64,000 bases of DNA, from assembly GCA_930367215.1 (NCBI GenBank), contig OV884058.1:110135802-110199801 (forward strand). The letters run 5' to 3'. A program made the translations under genes and the position numbers. Positions within the stretch are counted from its first letter, which is position 1. The number at the start of each line of letters is the position of its first letter. Shown here piece after piece: positions 1 through 12,500 of this stretch. The notes under the pieces are model-generated. The model was not told where the DNA came from and made no database searches. It worked only from the letters and a program-made list of their open reading frames with translations. This DNA comes from Pollenia angustigena. Its lineage: Eukaryota; Arthropoda; Insecta; Diptera; Polleniidae.

Positions 1-234
1 ATGACAAGAGTAACTGATTTAATGATGAAAATAAATAAACAAAAACAAAACTTTAACGCTTTCGGTGCGGAAACTTTTTTCACGAAAGAGGGAAAGAGAC
101 ACCATATTTTTTATGCCCCACACGGCTATGAGGTGAAAGTGACAGTTGTAAGACTAAGAGCCCGCAAATTTTTACTGAATAAATTTTCGCCAGTAAGGCC
201 CCTATTACGGTTTAATTAAGACAACTGGTTGTGA

Positions 235-1190
235 TTAGGGAATGGTAAATCGATTTCGATTCCAATCGAAAATCGATTTTGTGGTTAAAAAAAAATCGAT
301 TTTTTGCAATCGAATTTACGTATGCGATTTTATACTGAAATCGATTAATGGGCTTTTAAAATCGATTTTTTTATTTTTATCAAAATTTTGGCAATTTTTA
401 ATTTTAATCTTAATTAAATCGATAAATTATGGGCATGCACAATAGAACTTATTTTGTTTTTGTGCGTACATACGTCTGTAGGTATGCTTATGCAGTTTTC
501 CAAGTTTAAAGTTGTATTTACGTATTAGTATCCTTGATATACTTCCAAGTTTAATATAAGGACTTTGTGAGCGATATTTAAATCTAGTTATAAAAGCAGA
601 GTGAACAAACAAAAAGTATGTAATTTTTCCTAACAAATACGAAATTACAAGGAAATGTATATGCATCTTTATGGCATCAATGACATGCAAACGTGTTTTT
701 TTTAAACAAACTTAATAGTAACTTAGCAAAGAAACAGTCGCCACCGATCAGGAACTACTGTAATAATCCTTTGAAATACTATCCATACATTCAGGCTTGT
801 CACAGAATTAAATCCGATCAAAAGTGATTTCGTTTAATGTAAAGCCAGATACGAAATCACTTCCGCTTTCGATCGGAATTAATTTATGTGACAGGCCTGA
901 TTGACTACAGAAGAACACAATTTTAATATGTAAAATGTACATGCACTTGTTCCTCTAAAGGCGATCTCAAAATTTTCACATTTTCACTTTTTGCAGGAAT
1001 TTATCTAGTAGTTTTCCAAAAAAAATGCTGGTGTATACCCCTTTGTGATATAAGGTATGAGTTTGCAAATTTATCTTAAACGATTTTGAAATCGATTTTG
1101 AGGTTCGATTAATCGATTTCAAAAACCGTAATAAAAAAAGTCGATCGAAAAATCGAAAATCGATTTTGGTATCCATTTACCATTCCCTAA
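235..1190. mobile_element. TIR DNA element with ATCGAT-rich ends, copy 1
   Basis: Starts GGGAATGGTAAATCGATT just after a TA and ends in the reverse complement (ACCATTCCC, then TA). Both ends are packed with ATCGAT motifs. It is about 956 bp. The middle matches copies at 20798-22325 and 29150-30198. It contains a nested palindrome at 797-900. No intact transposase is present. Confidence 0.7.
797..900. mobile_element. nested 104-bp hairpin (MITE-like) in copy 1
   Basis: Inverted halves, with GGCTTGTCAC at the left and GTGACAGGCC at the right and matching GATCGGAATT/AATCCGATC inner arms. The related copy at 29410-29500 carries it; the copy at 20798-22325 lacks it. This shows it is a separate insertion. 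Confidence 0.55.
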
Positions 1191-1211
1191 TATAATACAA
1201 AATTTAAGAAA

Positions 1212-1368
1212 TAATGCTGGGTACACACTATGCAACGCGTTTACGCAATCTAGTGAATTAAATTCATTTTCATTCATTCTAGATTGCATCAACATCAAAA
1301 CGCTTTGATATTTTAAGGTTGCATTGAAACAGATTGCATGTAGGTTGCATTGTGTGTACCCAGCATTA
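1212..1368. mobile_element. 157-bp MITE, TA-flanked
   Basis: TIRs of about 22 bp: ATGCTGGGTACACACTATGC at the left and its near-complement ending CCCAGCAT at the right. TA flanks both sides, as for Tc1/mariner-type insertions. Confidence 0.65.
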
Positions 1369-1429
1369 CAACTCAACTCAACTGAGACCTTGCAGGTTTA
1401 GTTTTATGTTCATAAGACATATATTAGCG

Positions 1430-2000
1430 AAAGTTTAAAAAACTACCAGTTAAAAAACGAAAAAGTACCAAAAAGATCCCTCATATAGATTATCATCCAC
1501 TCAGGACATTACATGTTGCATTTTATATTTCTAGGTCCAATAATAACGGAAATTCAAAAAGTGCCAGTTAAAGAACAAAAAAGTACCAAAAATCCCTCTT
1601 ACAGATTCTTATTCACTCAGGACCCTGCATGTTTAATTTTATCTTTCTAGGTCCAATACCGACGGATATTCAAAAAGTACCAGTCAAAGAATAAAAAAGT
1701 ACCAAAAAGTTCACTCTTATAGATTCTCATCCACCCAGGACATTGCATCTTGAATTTTATGTTTCTAGGCCCAATACTAACGGTAATTCAAAAAGTACCA
1801 GTTAAAAAGTTGGTACTACTTTTTCCCCCCATTAAAGTATCAAAAATTTCAGTATTGTAGTGGAAGCCCATAATTTAGAATTTAGAAAAATGTTTTATAA
1901 AAAAGTACCAAAAATAGCAACGATTTTCACCCCTTAAATATTCGAATTTAGAAAAAGTACCTATCTCCTAAACATTCGAATTTCCAAAAATCCCGTCTTA
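1430..2000 (+). repeat. about 117-bp tandem repeat, plus orientation
   Basis: Four to five diverged units. The marker CTAGGTCC/CTAGGCCC recurs at 1531, 1647 and 1765 (spacing 116 and 118), each followed by AAAAAGTACCAGTTAAA. The same family is present in reverse at 30560-31090. Confidence 0.7.
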
Positions 2001-3400
2001 GTGGACCACTTTGGGGAGTTACCCACCTTCGGTCCAAATTTCAAGTTTTTAGCTTCAGGCGTTTAGGCTGTACGATCGGTCGGTCAGTCGGTCAGTCACT
2101 AACGTTACAATTTTTAATATATGTATACTTACATAGATTAATATTTTAGAGATGTAATTTATGGTACCGTGTTATTTATGGTACCGAATATCAAAAATCA
2201 AATATTGATGTATTTTCGAAGGCTATTTAACTAGAAATAAAATTAAAAGTCATGTATAAAATAAACAAGTGTTAAAGCTTCCAAGGAAGTTCATTTAATA
2301 AATACATTTGCTACGTATTTAGGGCAGTCTAAATATCACACATTTTACAACACAATATTTTTATAGCCACTTTTTGGGATAGAGATTAGCGATTAGCTTT
2401 AATCCCCGTTTTTACTTTTGGAGTCGTAAGTTTTAACTTTTTGTGCTGCACATGTTCAACAAAAACCACTGTTCCACAAATATAAATGCAAAAAATTCAA
2501 AGCATTATTAATAAGCAAAAGCATTGGGCAATCCGTAAATGACGTAATTGATACTGCAAAAAGTCTTGAAATAATAATCAACAATAAACTTACCTGATCA
2601 AGTCACGTTAACTTCATATGTGAAAAAACTTATTCCATACTAATAAATCTTAGGACCACGCAATATTTTACTCCATGCCAAGACATTTTTACTGTCGACA
2701 CTTCTTTATGGTTGTGAAATTTTTTCTAGCTACAATTCACTATGCCAGAACAAGCTCAAAGTGAAATTTAATACTGTTGCGAGACATGTTAATGGTAGAA
2801 TTAGACATAGTAGAATCTCACAGTTTTCTGACCAAATTTTTAATGTAGCTTTTGCAAACCTACTAAAATGCCGCACAAATTTGTAACAATTGTTACTTGT
2901 TAATTTCCTTTTAACATTGAATTGTAACAATTGTTACAAATTTGTAATAATTTTTAGTAAATGAACACAGCTAATATTTTCTCATTTTGCTTAAATAAAA
3001 TTTTGTATTTATTTTTAAATTTATGTCTATTTTAACCAAAAAATCCGCCATTGTATCAGCAGCAGAGAATAGCTTTTTGCAATTGAAAAAAAAATCGCAT
3101 TTAATTAACGACAACAAATACACACGCTTACGGTCATACAGTCAAACTCGCGCAACCGCAAATATTCGCTGCTGGTTTGCAGTCATTCAAATAACGCACA
3201 TCGTGCTTTGTTATTTATACAATCGTTGCCTTCGTTTTTTTTTATAAAGATTCTAAGTGTTCTGAGCGCAAATGATTGTATGGCTTGTTTTGTTTGGAGC
3301 TTTGTTTTTGTTTGCAAAGAAGCCTAGCTGCATTTTCCAATTTTGTATGAATTTTCAATACAAACATTTTGATAAAAAAAATTCTTTAAAAAAAATTATG
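2000..3400. other. AT-rich stretch, no gene recognised
   Basis: Contains short GGTCGGTCAGTCGGTCAGTC simple sequence at about 2075-2100 and otherwise undistinguished AT-rich DNA. The short open frames here have no recognisable domains. Confidence 0.5.
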
Positions 3401-3459
3401 TTTCTAAAACGACTGATATTATTTTATAATAAAATTTACCTTTCTTAAAGGAAAGTTTA

Positions 3460-3603
3460 TTGCGGAATTTCGGTTTTTTTGGTAATTTCAATAAACTAAA
3501 CCGTTTTTGAATTACGCGACATATGTTGTGCAACCTCCTCAATTTTCGGAATAACGGTATATCTCGAAAACAAGAGCTAACCCTAAAAACGGCTAGCACC
3601 AAT
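3460..3603 (+). repeat. interspersed repeat shared with 50041-50199
   Basis: About 145 bp at roughly 80-85% identity by eye with 50041-50199. Common blocks include CAATAAACTAAACC, ATAACGGTATATCT and CAAGAGCTAA. Element type unknown. Confidence 0.6.
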
Positions 3604-3654
3604 ATTTCGAGCACTGTGTTATGTGAGGAGGCAGTCAGACCTCCACTGGTATGG

Positions 3655-3960
3655 ATTCTAAACAAGAAAAACCGGGCCTGGAAGAATAGAACGATTTATA
3701 GAATATTGCGGACGTTATAGCCGATGCTTAAGAAGACCGATTCTAATTCACTTCTAGGCAGGAGTGGGGTCTGCGTTAGAATCATGATGGGTATTATCAC
3801 GAACCATTGAATGACACGCAGAATGGCGGTGATACTGACTCGTCGGATTTATATAGGTTGTGCCGGGACACAGAGAATATAGATGGGCTCGACAATCTGT
3901 GAATACTAGGCAGCTAGGAACTGTAGGAAAATGGGAGCTTTTTGAATATAGCTCGGTCAT
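3655..3960 (+). pseudogene. relic of RNase H-containing non-LTR retrotransposon (family B)
   Basis: Degenerate coding remnant. It reads RAWKN, MGIITNH and RRIYIGCAGT in shifting frames, which correspond to the region between RNase H and the terminal Cys motif (MIGIIT, ICRLCEHPE) of the fuller copy at 61550-62609. A second relic with the same blocks lies at 42630-43455. Confidence 0.55.
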
Positions 3961-4059
3961 TTATAAAACAATTTTGGTAATTTTCACTACCAGTATTCTA
4001 CTAAGCATATTGAAAGTGAATAAGTTTTAAGGCGAATAGAAATTACACACGGACAAACA

Positions 4060-4110
4060 TGACATGACAAACATATGTATACCCTTTTCACTTTCGGTGA
4101 AGGGTACAAA
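4060..4110 (+). repeat. 3' end of an interspersed fly repeat
   Basis: TATACCC...CTTTCGGTGAAGGGTA. The same type of end closes the longer repeat at 26415-28067. Confidence 0.4.
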
Positions 4111-5055
4111 AAAAGGTAATAGAAATTTTCCAAACATTTCAAAACTTATTTTTCTTTTTATTAAATAAAACATCAGGTTTGATATATTACTAATAATATT
4201 ATTTCTTTTTTGTTTGTTTTGTTTTTATCATTCATTAAATTTAAAGTTAAACGTACTACTAATTCAAATTGTAATTTATGTTTTTACTTATTTTGCTGTG
4301 TATTATTTGCAAATTATAATTATAAATTGTCCATTTAAGCTTAAATTTACTTTATTTTTGTTGGTTGGTTGTTTTTGTCTCTAACAGTCGTTTACATTAT
4401 TAATTTGTTTTGAATGCATACAATATTTAACGCTTTTCATATATATTTTTTTTAAAGGAGAACAACAAGCAGAGAAGGTATATTATTTTGTTTGATTGAT
4501 TCCATTTATTATTTTTTGATGTAACCTTTTTGTTGTTTTGAAAATAAATTAAAATTAAATAATAAAGTTTAAGAAGTTACATGCCTGGCATGACTTTCAA
4601 TAACGTAATGTGAAGAAAACGTTAACCGATCTCAGAAATTTACATTTTTAATATACATACATATGTACTTTGTAATTAAATTTGTTAAAAACTATTAAGA
4701 AATCGGTGGTTTGTATTATGTTTTTTTATTTTTTATTTTTTTTTATTTTTATGATTTTTCCACATACACTCATAAACAAACACACACGCCTCTAAAGCAT
4801 TTAAGAAAAAAACATAGTAACTCCAAATATTGTATGTTTAAAAATAACATTATGTAGCTTGCAGCTTTAAAAACATAAATAGAAAAAGTGGAAGAATGGA
4901 TAGATAGAAAAAAGAGGAAAGTGTAAGAGGAAGATAAACCAAATATTACAAAATGTTATAAATCTACTACCACTCTATTGTTATTTTAGATAAGAATTGG
5001 TCCACCTTCGTTTTAATATCAGTCGAAACAATGGACAAACACATATTAAGGTGGC

Positions 5056-6533
5056 TTAAAAGTCACTATCGTAGTTAACATCTTGGGCTTGTGTTGATTC
5101 ATCCGATCGCTCGGAAATAGGTTCTAAATCGGCATCTAAGCCTGGATCATTAATGGTGGTTGGGCAGCAGGGATGTGACATAGAATCGAAGGCATCTTTT
5201 ATTTGATTATTGGCACCTTTGGGATCCAAGTCAGTGGCCCAACTAAAGTGCATTAAAGCCGAGTCGACATTGCCTAAAGTTTTATGAATTTTTCCTATTA
5301 AATAGAACACGACTGATTCCTTAGGTACGATTTCTTTAAGTTCTTCAAGTTCTTTCAAAGCCTCTTGATGTTTACCCAACGAGAAGTATATTGAACCACG
5401 ATGAAAACGTGCCAAAGGGTTTTTAGGATCTAATGTTGCGGCGGTATTAAGGGTTTGAAGGGCCTGTTCTTTTTTTTGCATAAAGTATTGCATAGCACCA
5501 ATATGCACAAGAATAACTGAATTCTGAGGATTGATTTTTAAGGCCTTAATGTAGTGCAACTCAGCCAATTCGTACTTTTCCTGCTTTGAATATATTGTTC
5601 CGATGCCAAACCAGGCATTGTAGTGGCGTGAATCTCTGACAACTGCCGAACGGAAATAATCCATAGCACGGTCAAGTTCTTCGGTAAGCACTAGTTCATG
5701 TCCTAATAGTGTGTAACTATATACAAATTCTGGATCTACTTGTACAGCCCTTTTAAAAAATTTTATAGCAGTTTCGTGCTCTTTATGCAGAGAAAAACAA
5801 TTGCCTGCTACACACCAAGTTATGGGTGAGCTTTTGTCTTGATTTATCAGATCTTGGGCTAAGGCCGAGAGACTTACCTCTTTTTGCAAGTGCCACAAGG
5901 AAGAGGAGTATATTTCCATATAATCCAAACGATACGGTTCTTGCTCATGTATACGTTTAAATATCGCTACTGCATTTTCGTATTCTCTTAACTCGTAGTG
6001 ACACATGCCAATCAACGATTGCGCCCAACTGGAAGAAAAATGATGTTTTGGTATTGTAGCCTCTAAGTGCTTAATGGCGCCTTTACATTGGAAGTGTGCT
6101 AATTGCCTAAAGCCTTCGCCAAGATCTCGCAGTAATGTCATCAGACCATCGGCAGATTGTTTTTTCAGTGCGAGCAGGTGATGGGTCATAGTTTGGGCAC
6201 TATTTAGACTATTATTCAATTGAACTTTGGCATCTTCGGTCGAACGATTAATACCTGCTGTCTGTGCTGATGTGATGGTTTCTACCTTTTCTTTGCGTAT
6301 ATTTTTTTCGATAACTTTATCGGTATTTGTTTGATTAGCATTTGACTTGTCTTCAATCAGTTCATTATTTAGACATATTTTACCCATGCGAGTTTTTGTT
6401 TTACGTGGCGGTGAACGAGGTTGTACAAACTTATTTGATATATTGGGCGACTTGTTATTTTCCTTGACTGAATAAGCACTATGGCTAAAAAGACGGGAAC
6501 TTCGTCTCACAGCAGCATTAGGAATATTAGGAA
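5056..6533 (-). CDS. Cdc27: Cdc27 exon 4 (TPR superhelix and stop)
   Basis: Terminal coding exon, residues about 454-945. The acceptor is the AG next to 6533 (TTTCTACAG on the minus strand); the stop is TAA at 5058-5056. It holds the conserved RRSSRLF motif and seven or more consecutive TPR repeats. The region below 5056 is AT-rich 3' UTR/intergenic sequence. Confidence 0.95.
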
Positions 6534-9500
6534 CTGTAGAAATATAATTTAAATTAACTCAAAAACATATATAAACATACTAAAATATTATTTCAGTTAT
6601 AACACTTACCATTTGAAACATTACCGCTATTGTTAGGTGTACGAGGTGTTATATTTCCGGTTTGTGTAAACACAGGTTTACTGCCGCCACCCAGATTTGT
6701 TGATGTTTCTTTGCGATTAATTAGAGAAGTAACATGTCCCTTCATCTTTTTTCCCATTACCTTTTGTTCTTGATTGACTTCGGCAAGTGTTTGTGGCAAA
6801 GGGGAATTCGTGATATTAAGATTTGCTTGTGTGTGACCAGCACCAAAACTGCCAAAAAATGAAGAATCTCCACCGCACGGACTGTTTATAGGCAGTACAC
6901 CAAAACTTGGCGTTGTTGGTGACATTGCAGAGAGATATTTGAATTGTTTGCGAAATGGTGTACCAGCACCACCATCAAATTGCTGCTGTCCTTGTGCTGT
7001 TATGCTATTTTGTTCAGAATTGGTAGTATAACCTACTGGAGTATCGTCCAACATCATCATACTTGAATTTTGGTGACCAACTCCTTGACCCACACTACCG
7101 CCACCAACATTTGTGCCTCTTAGCATTGAGATGGAACTATTTAAATTGTTATTGTTGTTATTTGGTGTGGTTAATGTTTGTAAAGCTCCCAGGCCATTGT
7201 TATTTAAAGGCGGTTGTATCTGCTGTTCTATGGGAGTAGAGAGTATATAGTTTGAACTATTACCCAATTGACTAATTAAACCACCATCCGTTGAAAAGTT
7301 TGCATTTGTTGTACCAAAATTTGTATAAATTATACTCCCACTTTCGTTAAAACTGCCGTTAAAGTTAATATTTCCACCTGCTCCACAGTTGCCTCCAAAG
7401 AGTATCATTGAATTTGTATTCACATTTCCTTGGCATGTATTGAATATATCGGTATTGGGAATTTGAAAAATGCTATTTGCGTCTGGATATTCACCTAACT
7501 GACAGAGATCTGCGAATGCTTGCCACATAAAAGGATTTAACTTTAAAGCTTTTCGCAATGCCGTTGTGGCAATTTTATTGCGTTCTGTCTTAACACAAAT
7601 TTGTGCTATTAGTTGTAGTACGAAACATGATATTTCTCCAAATTCTTTAACGATGTCTTCAAAACAATTTTTCATATCACCAAAACCATTAATAGTTAGA
7701 GAACATTCAGCTTCGGAATATTTTTTAAGTTGATACGCACATTTTGCCTGCAAGAAACGACACTGTGGCGAACGGCGGGATTTCTCTCGTAACAACCAAT
7801 AGGTTTGATGTATAAGATTTGAACGATAATAGCTGGTTGCCAAGATAAAGATGGTTTCATCGGTTTCCACTAAAATAAAGAAAAAATAAAAATTAGTTTT
7901 AGTAGTAAAGAATGTTTGTTTACGAACACAATCAAATTGAAACTCTTCCGGTTAACATGATATTTAGTTATTGCAATTCTATAATTGGTTTTGTTTTAGA
8001 CTCATTTAACTATTTTTTAAAATGAAATATATTATTATTAGTAATTTACAAATGTTTTAAAAATCTTCAGATTTTCAGTAGTTGTCTCAAGTATTCTTAA
8101 GTGCGGCATATGATGACTATTGTCGGCATCAATATCTTTGTTAAGAAAAATTAACGTTATACATATGTATAAGAATAATTCTTAAGTGCCGGTTCACACA
8201 CGTCAAGTTTGACTCATCAAAGCTTCCCTTTTAGGAGAGAAGGGAAAAGAGAATGCCATTTCTTTTCCCCTCTCTCCTAAAAAATTAATTACCTCTAATT
8301 TGAATCCCCTCCCGTTCCGTAATCTTTTTTGGTTCGGTCAAAATTTAAAAAAAATCTCTCAGATACACTAGCCAAAATTAAAATGAATTTTTTAAAATAG
8401 AAAAATTTATATTTCATAAATTTTCTTTAAAGATTACGAAAGTAGAGCTAATTAACTCTAATTTGAATCCACTCCCGTTCCGTAATCTTTTTTGGTTCGG
8501 TCGCAATTAAAAAAAATCCATCCCAGATACACAGCCAAAATTAAATAATTTTTTTAATGTTTATGAATATTAATAAATAAAAATTAATAATATTTTCTAA
8601 TGTGACTTGTTTTGAGTTAAATCTGTTGAGTTATGGATTTTTTAAAAAAGACGGATTTTATGTTATAATTAAAAATTATTAAATTTTTATTCTTTTATTT
8701 AAGCAAAAAAAAAAAACATTTTTTCTAAAAGCACATAATTTACAATTTAATTTACTAATTTATAGTTATTCATTCAAAAGTTACAGCAAAAATAGTCAAA
8801 TATGACATTTTTACCCAAATAGAAAAAGGCCCATAAAAGGTTAAAAAAATTTTTTTTCAAAAAACTTTTTATTTTAAACGCAGTTTTTTATGTATTTCTT
8901 AATATCCATCAATAAAAAATAATAACATTTTTAAATTACGACTTCTGTGAATTAATAGCCACTTTCTATACCATTCACCCCACTGTGCGGCGTATTTATC
9001 TTCACCCACTTATATCTTTTTGGGTTGAGAATAAGAGCCAGTATTAATATCTATCAAAATTGGTTTTAAAAAATTTTACCATCCCGGCCTTTTTTTTCTC
9101 TTTAATATTGTACATATTTATTTACATTAAAGCGGATAAAAAATTTGGTAAATACATTTTAATTGTAATAAGAACGAAACCTATGTATATTGTGAGAATC
9201 GGTCTATAATATCACATAGTCCCCATGCAAACGTCTTCTTTATGTCCGTAAACCATTTTTTAATCATGTTCGTATTAAGATTAAATTTGGCCCGTAATAT
9301 ATTACTGCAAATTAAATATGGTTGAATCGGTTCTGATTGAAACATTCAGCTTCCACGTATGAAGACGCAACTCCTTTAGGCTTCTGAGAATAAAATTTCA
9401 TAAAAGACCACTTTGTCCACAAATTTCATCCGTCCATCTCCTACCGTTTTCCTGGAATGCAACTAACAGAGAATTCCTAAAATTTAAAATATGGACAGAT

Positions 9501-12500
9501 TGAAAACTTCGTATTAAGACGCAACACCTTCAAGCTTCTGACAATTAATTTTCATAAACATTTCCTACCTTTTTCCTGGAATTCATCTTACAGAGAGTTT
9601 CCAAATTTGAAAATATGAACAAATTGAAAAGTTCGTATAAAGACGCAACACCTTTAAGCTTCTGACAATTAATTTTCATAAAAGACCACCTTGTCCACAA
9701 ATTTCATCCGCAAATCTCTTTTAGTTGTTAATTAAAAAAATTCAAGAAAAAAAATTAAAAGTCCTATTATATACCTAAAAAAAATAAAGTTTTTGATAAG
9801 CGGGATATGTGTTATACCCTATATTTTTTCCAGTCCATTTGATCCAAACATGTAGGTATAATTCCAATTTGAGTATATACATATATCACAATTCTATATG
9901 GTTAATACACAGAAAGAAAAACACTCGGCATAAATAAATCTTTTTATACTTATGTACTTCAATCACGAATCGTACTTAAAAATTCAAGTACGAATAACAC
10001 TAAAACGTACTTAAATCAATCCTACACAGAAAAAATTATTTTTCCAATTCAAACAAAAAATTTGTAGAATCAAACAATTTTTTGTCTAAAATCGGTCCTA
10101 CAAACAAATTCGCATATTCAAACAATTTATTTGCATTTTGTTTATTGAAAAAAAACGCCGATTTTTTCAAACAAATAGTTTTACAGAATCAAACAAAAAG
10201 TTTACTGAAATTCATATAAATTTCAAACAAATCATTTTGCTGAATCAAACAAAAAAGTTTTGCTAGCAAGCACTGTTGGCGAAGATGAAGCAGAGCAGAG
10301 CGGCCGGCTGGCTTTGATACACATTTTTTTGTTGGAATAATTTTTGAACGAAGTCATATTTATACTCACAGTGTTTTTCTTCATCACTCACTGTTGCTTT
10401 ATCCTTTCCTTTGCTAATGAAGAAGCAATGTAACCAAAAACGGCGGCAGACCGACTCGATATGTTTTCCGCCATCATTCTATTTTTGTATTTGATGTATT
10501 TAAACAAACTATTTGAAAAATTTGAATACGGGATTTTGTTTTTTTTTACCAACTTTGTGTTGTGTATCTGTTTGTTTCGTGGTATTGCCGTTTTCAACTT
10601 TGTAAAAGTTTGGTCGACAAAAATGTTAAATATACACAACTGCTAAAAAGTAGTTGTGTTATTGGCAGTTAAGTTTATTTTTTTTAAATTTGGTTAAAAT
10701 AAAAACAAAATGGAGAAATCGTATGTATAATTTTTTTGTAATAACTTTTTCGGTTTTTTTTTTTAAATTTTATTAGTTTGAAAATAAAAACGAGAGCTCA
10801 ATTTGAGCGGCTCGTTCAGCTTATTTAGAGAAACTTAGAAATGGTTCGCGGAAAACACTAAAGTTTGGTATGATGAAAAATTCATGTAAGGAGTTATAAG
10901 AATAGTTTATAGTGGAGTTAAATGGTTTGGGACCGCGACAAGAACTTGTTTAAAACACTTTTAATCTTCTTAATCTAATTATAATATTATTGGCACAGGT
11001 TTGGATACACTACAAGGCAAGTATAAAGAAAAACTTGCCAAAAAAAAAGAAACACTCAAGCGACAAGGGGAGGGCTATCAAAGAAGTTCCATTAAATAGC
11101 ATTGCGGATAGTGTTTCGCAGCTCTTGTATTGCAAGTCCGGCCAAGTATTTGGTGTTGAAAATATTTCAAGTGAAAATTTTACTGAGTCAGTTGAACCAA
11201 TAATACAACCAGCCGATTGGCCAACGGCTACCCCAACCAGAAGAAGAACTTATCAGGCACAAGAAATTTTTGTTACTTATTATAAGTTCAAGGGTGTGAA
11301 GATAAATTCGTCAGTTAAATACGTCCCACACCTCTGTTAACTACATTCCAAAACACTGTTAAATATGGTAAATTTTTTAAAATTAATATTTTTTAAATAA
11401 AAATCGAAATTGTTTATAACTTTTGATTAATTAATAAAGAAAACATAATAAATTTTAACTTTTTTTAAAAAAATTGGAAAAAAATGTATTTAAATAAGGG
11501 AAGTGGCTCAGTACTTATTGGCTAATTTATGTTATTTTTTTAGGGCACTTAGGGCAGACCTGAATGGGGTTTGGGGATACCATTTGAAAGCCCTAAGGGA
11601 GCAGATTCCAAAACTATATTGGACATTTTTCTGGGTTTCTCAGGAGACATGTTACGAGGGGTGCAATATAGGAAACTGAAAATATTAAAATATCAGTTTG
11701 GAGCACTTAGGACAGACCTGAATGGGATTTGGGGATACCATTTGAAAGCCCTAAGGGAGCAGATTCCAAAACTGTATTGGACATTTTTCTGGGTTTCTCA
11801 GGAGACATGTTACGAGGGGTGGAATATAGGAAACTGAAAATATTAAAATATCAGTTTGGGGCACTTAGGACAGACCTGAATGGGGTTTGGGGATACCATT
11901 TGAAAGCCCTAAGGGAGCAGATTCCAAAACTGTATTGAACATTTTTCTGGGTTTCTCAGGAGACATGTTACGAGGGGTGGAATATAGGAAACTGAAAATA
12001 TTAAAATATCAGTTTGGAGCACTTAGGACAGACCTGAATGGGGTTTGGGGATACCATTTGAAAGCCCTAAGGGAGCAGATTCCAAAACTGTATTGGACAT
12101 TTTTCTGGGTTTCTCAGGAGACATGTTACGAGGGGTGGAATATAGGAAACTGAAAATATTAAAATATCAGTTTGGGGCACTTAGGACAGACCTGAATGGG
12201 GTTTGGGGATACCATTTGAAAGCCCTAAGGGAGCAGATTCCAAAACTGTATTGGACATTTTTCTGGGTTTCTCAGGAGACATGTTACGAGGGGTGGAATA
12301 TAGGAAACTGAAAATATTAAAATATCAGTTTGGGGCACTTAGGACAGACCTGAATGGGGTTTGGGATACCATTTGAAAGCCCTAAGGGAGCAGATTCCAA
12401 AACTGTATTGGACATTTTTCTGGGTTTCTCAGGAGACATGTTACGAGGGGTGGAATATAGGAAACTGAAAATATTAAAATATCAGTTTGGGGCACTTAGG

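Noticed and set aside
1..219. 72-codon frame at the left edge
   Set aside because: Low complexity, no domain, no splice context; likely chance.
10388..10639. 83-codon minus-strand frame (MMAENISSRSAAVFGY inside)
   Set aside because: No domain recognised. The GC-richer patch around 10265-10470 hints at old coding DNA, but there is no supporting homology.
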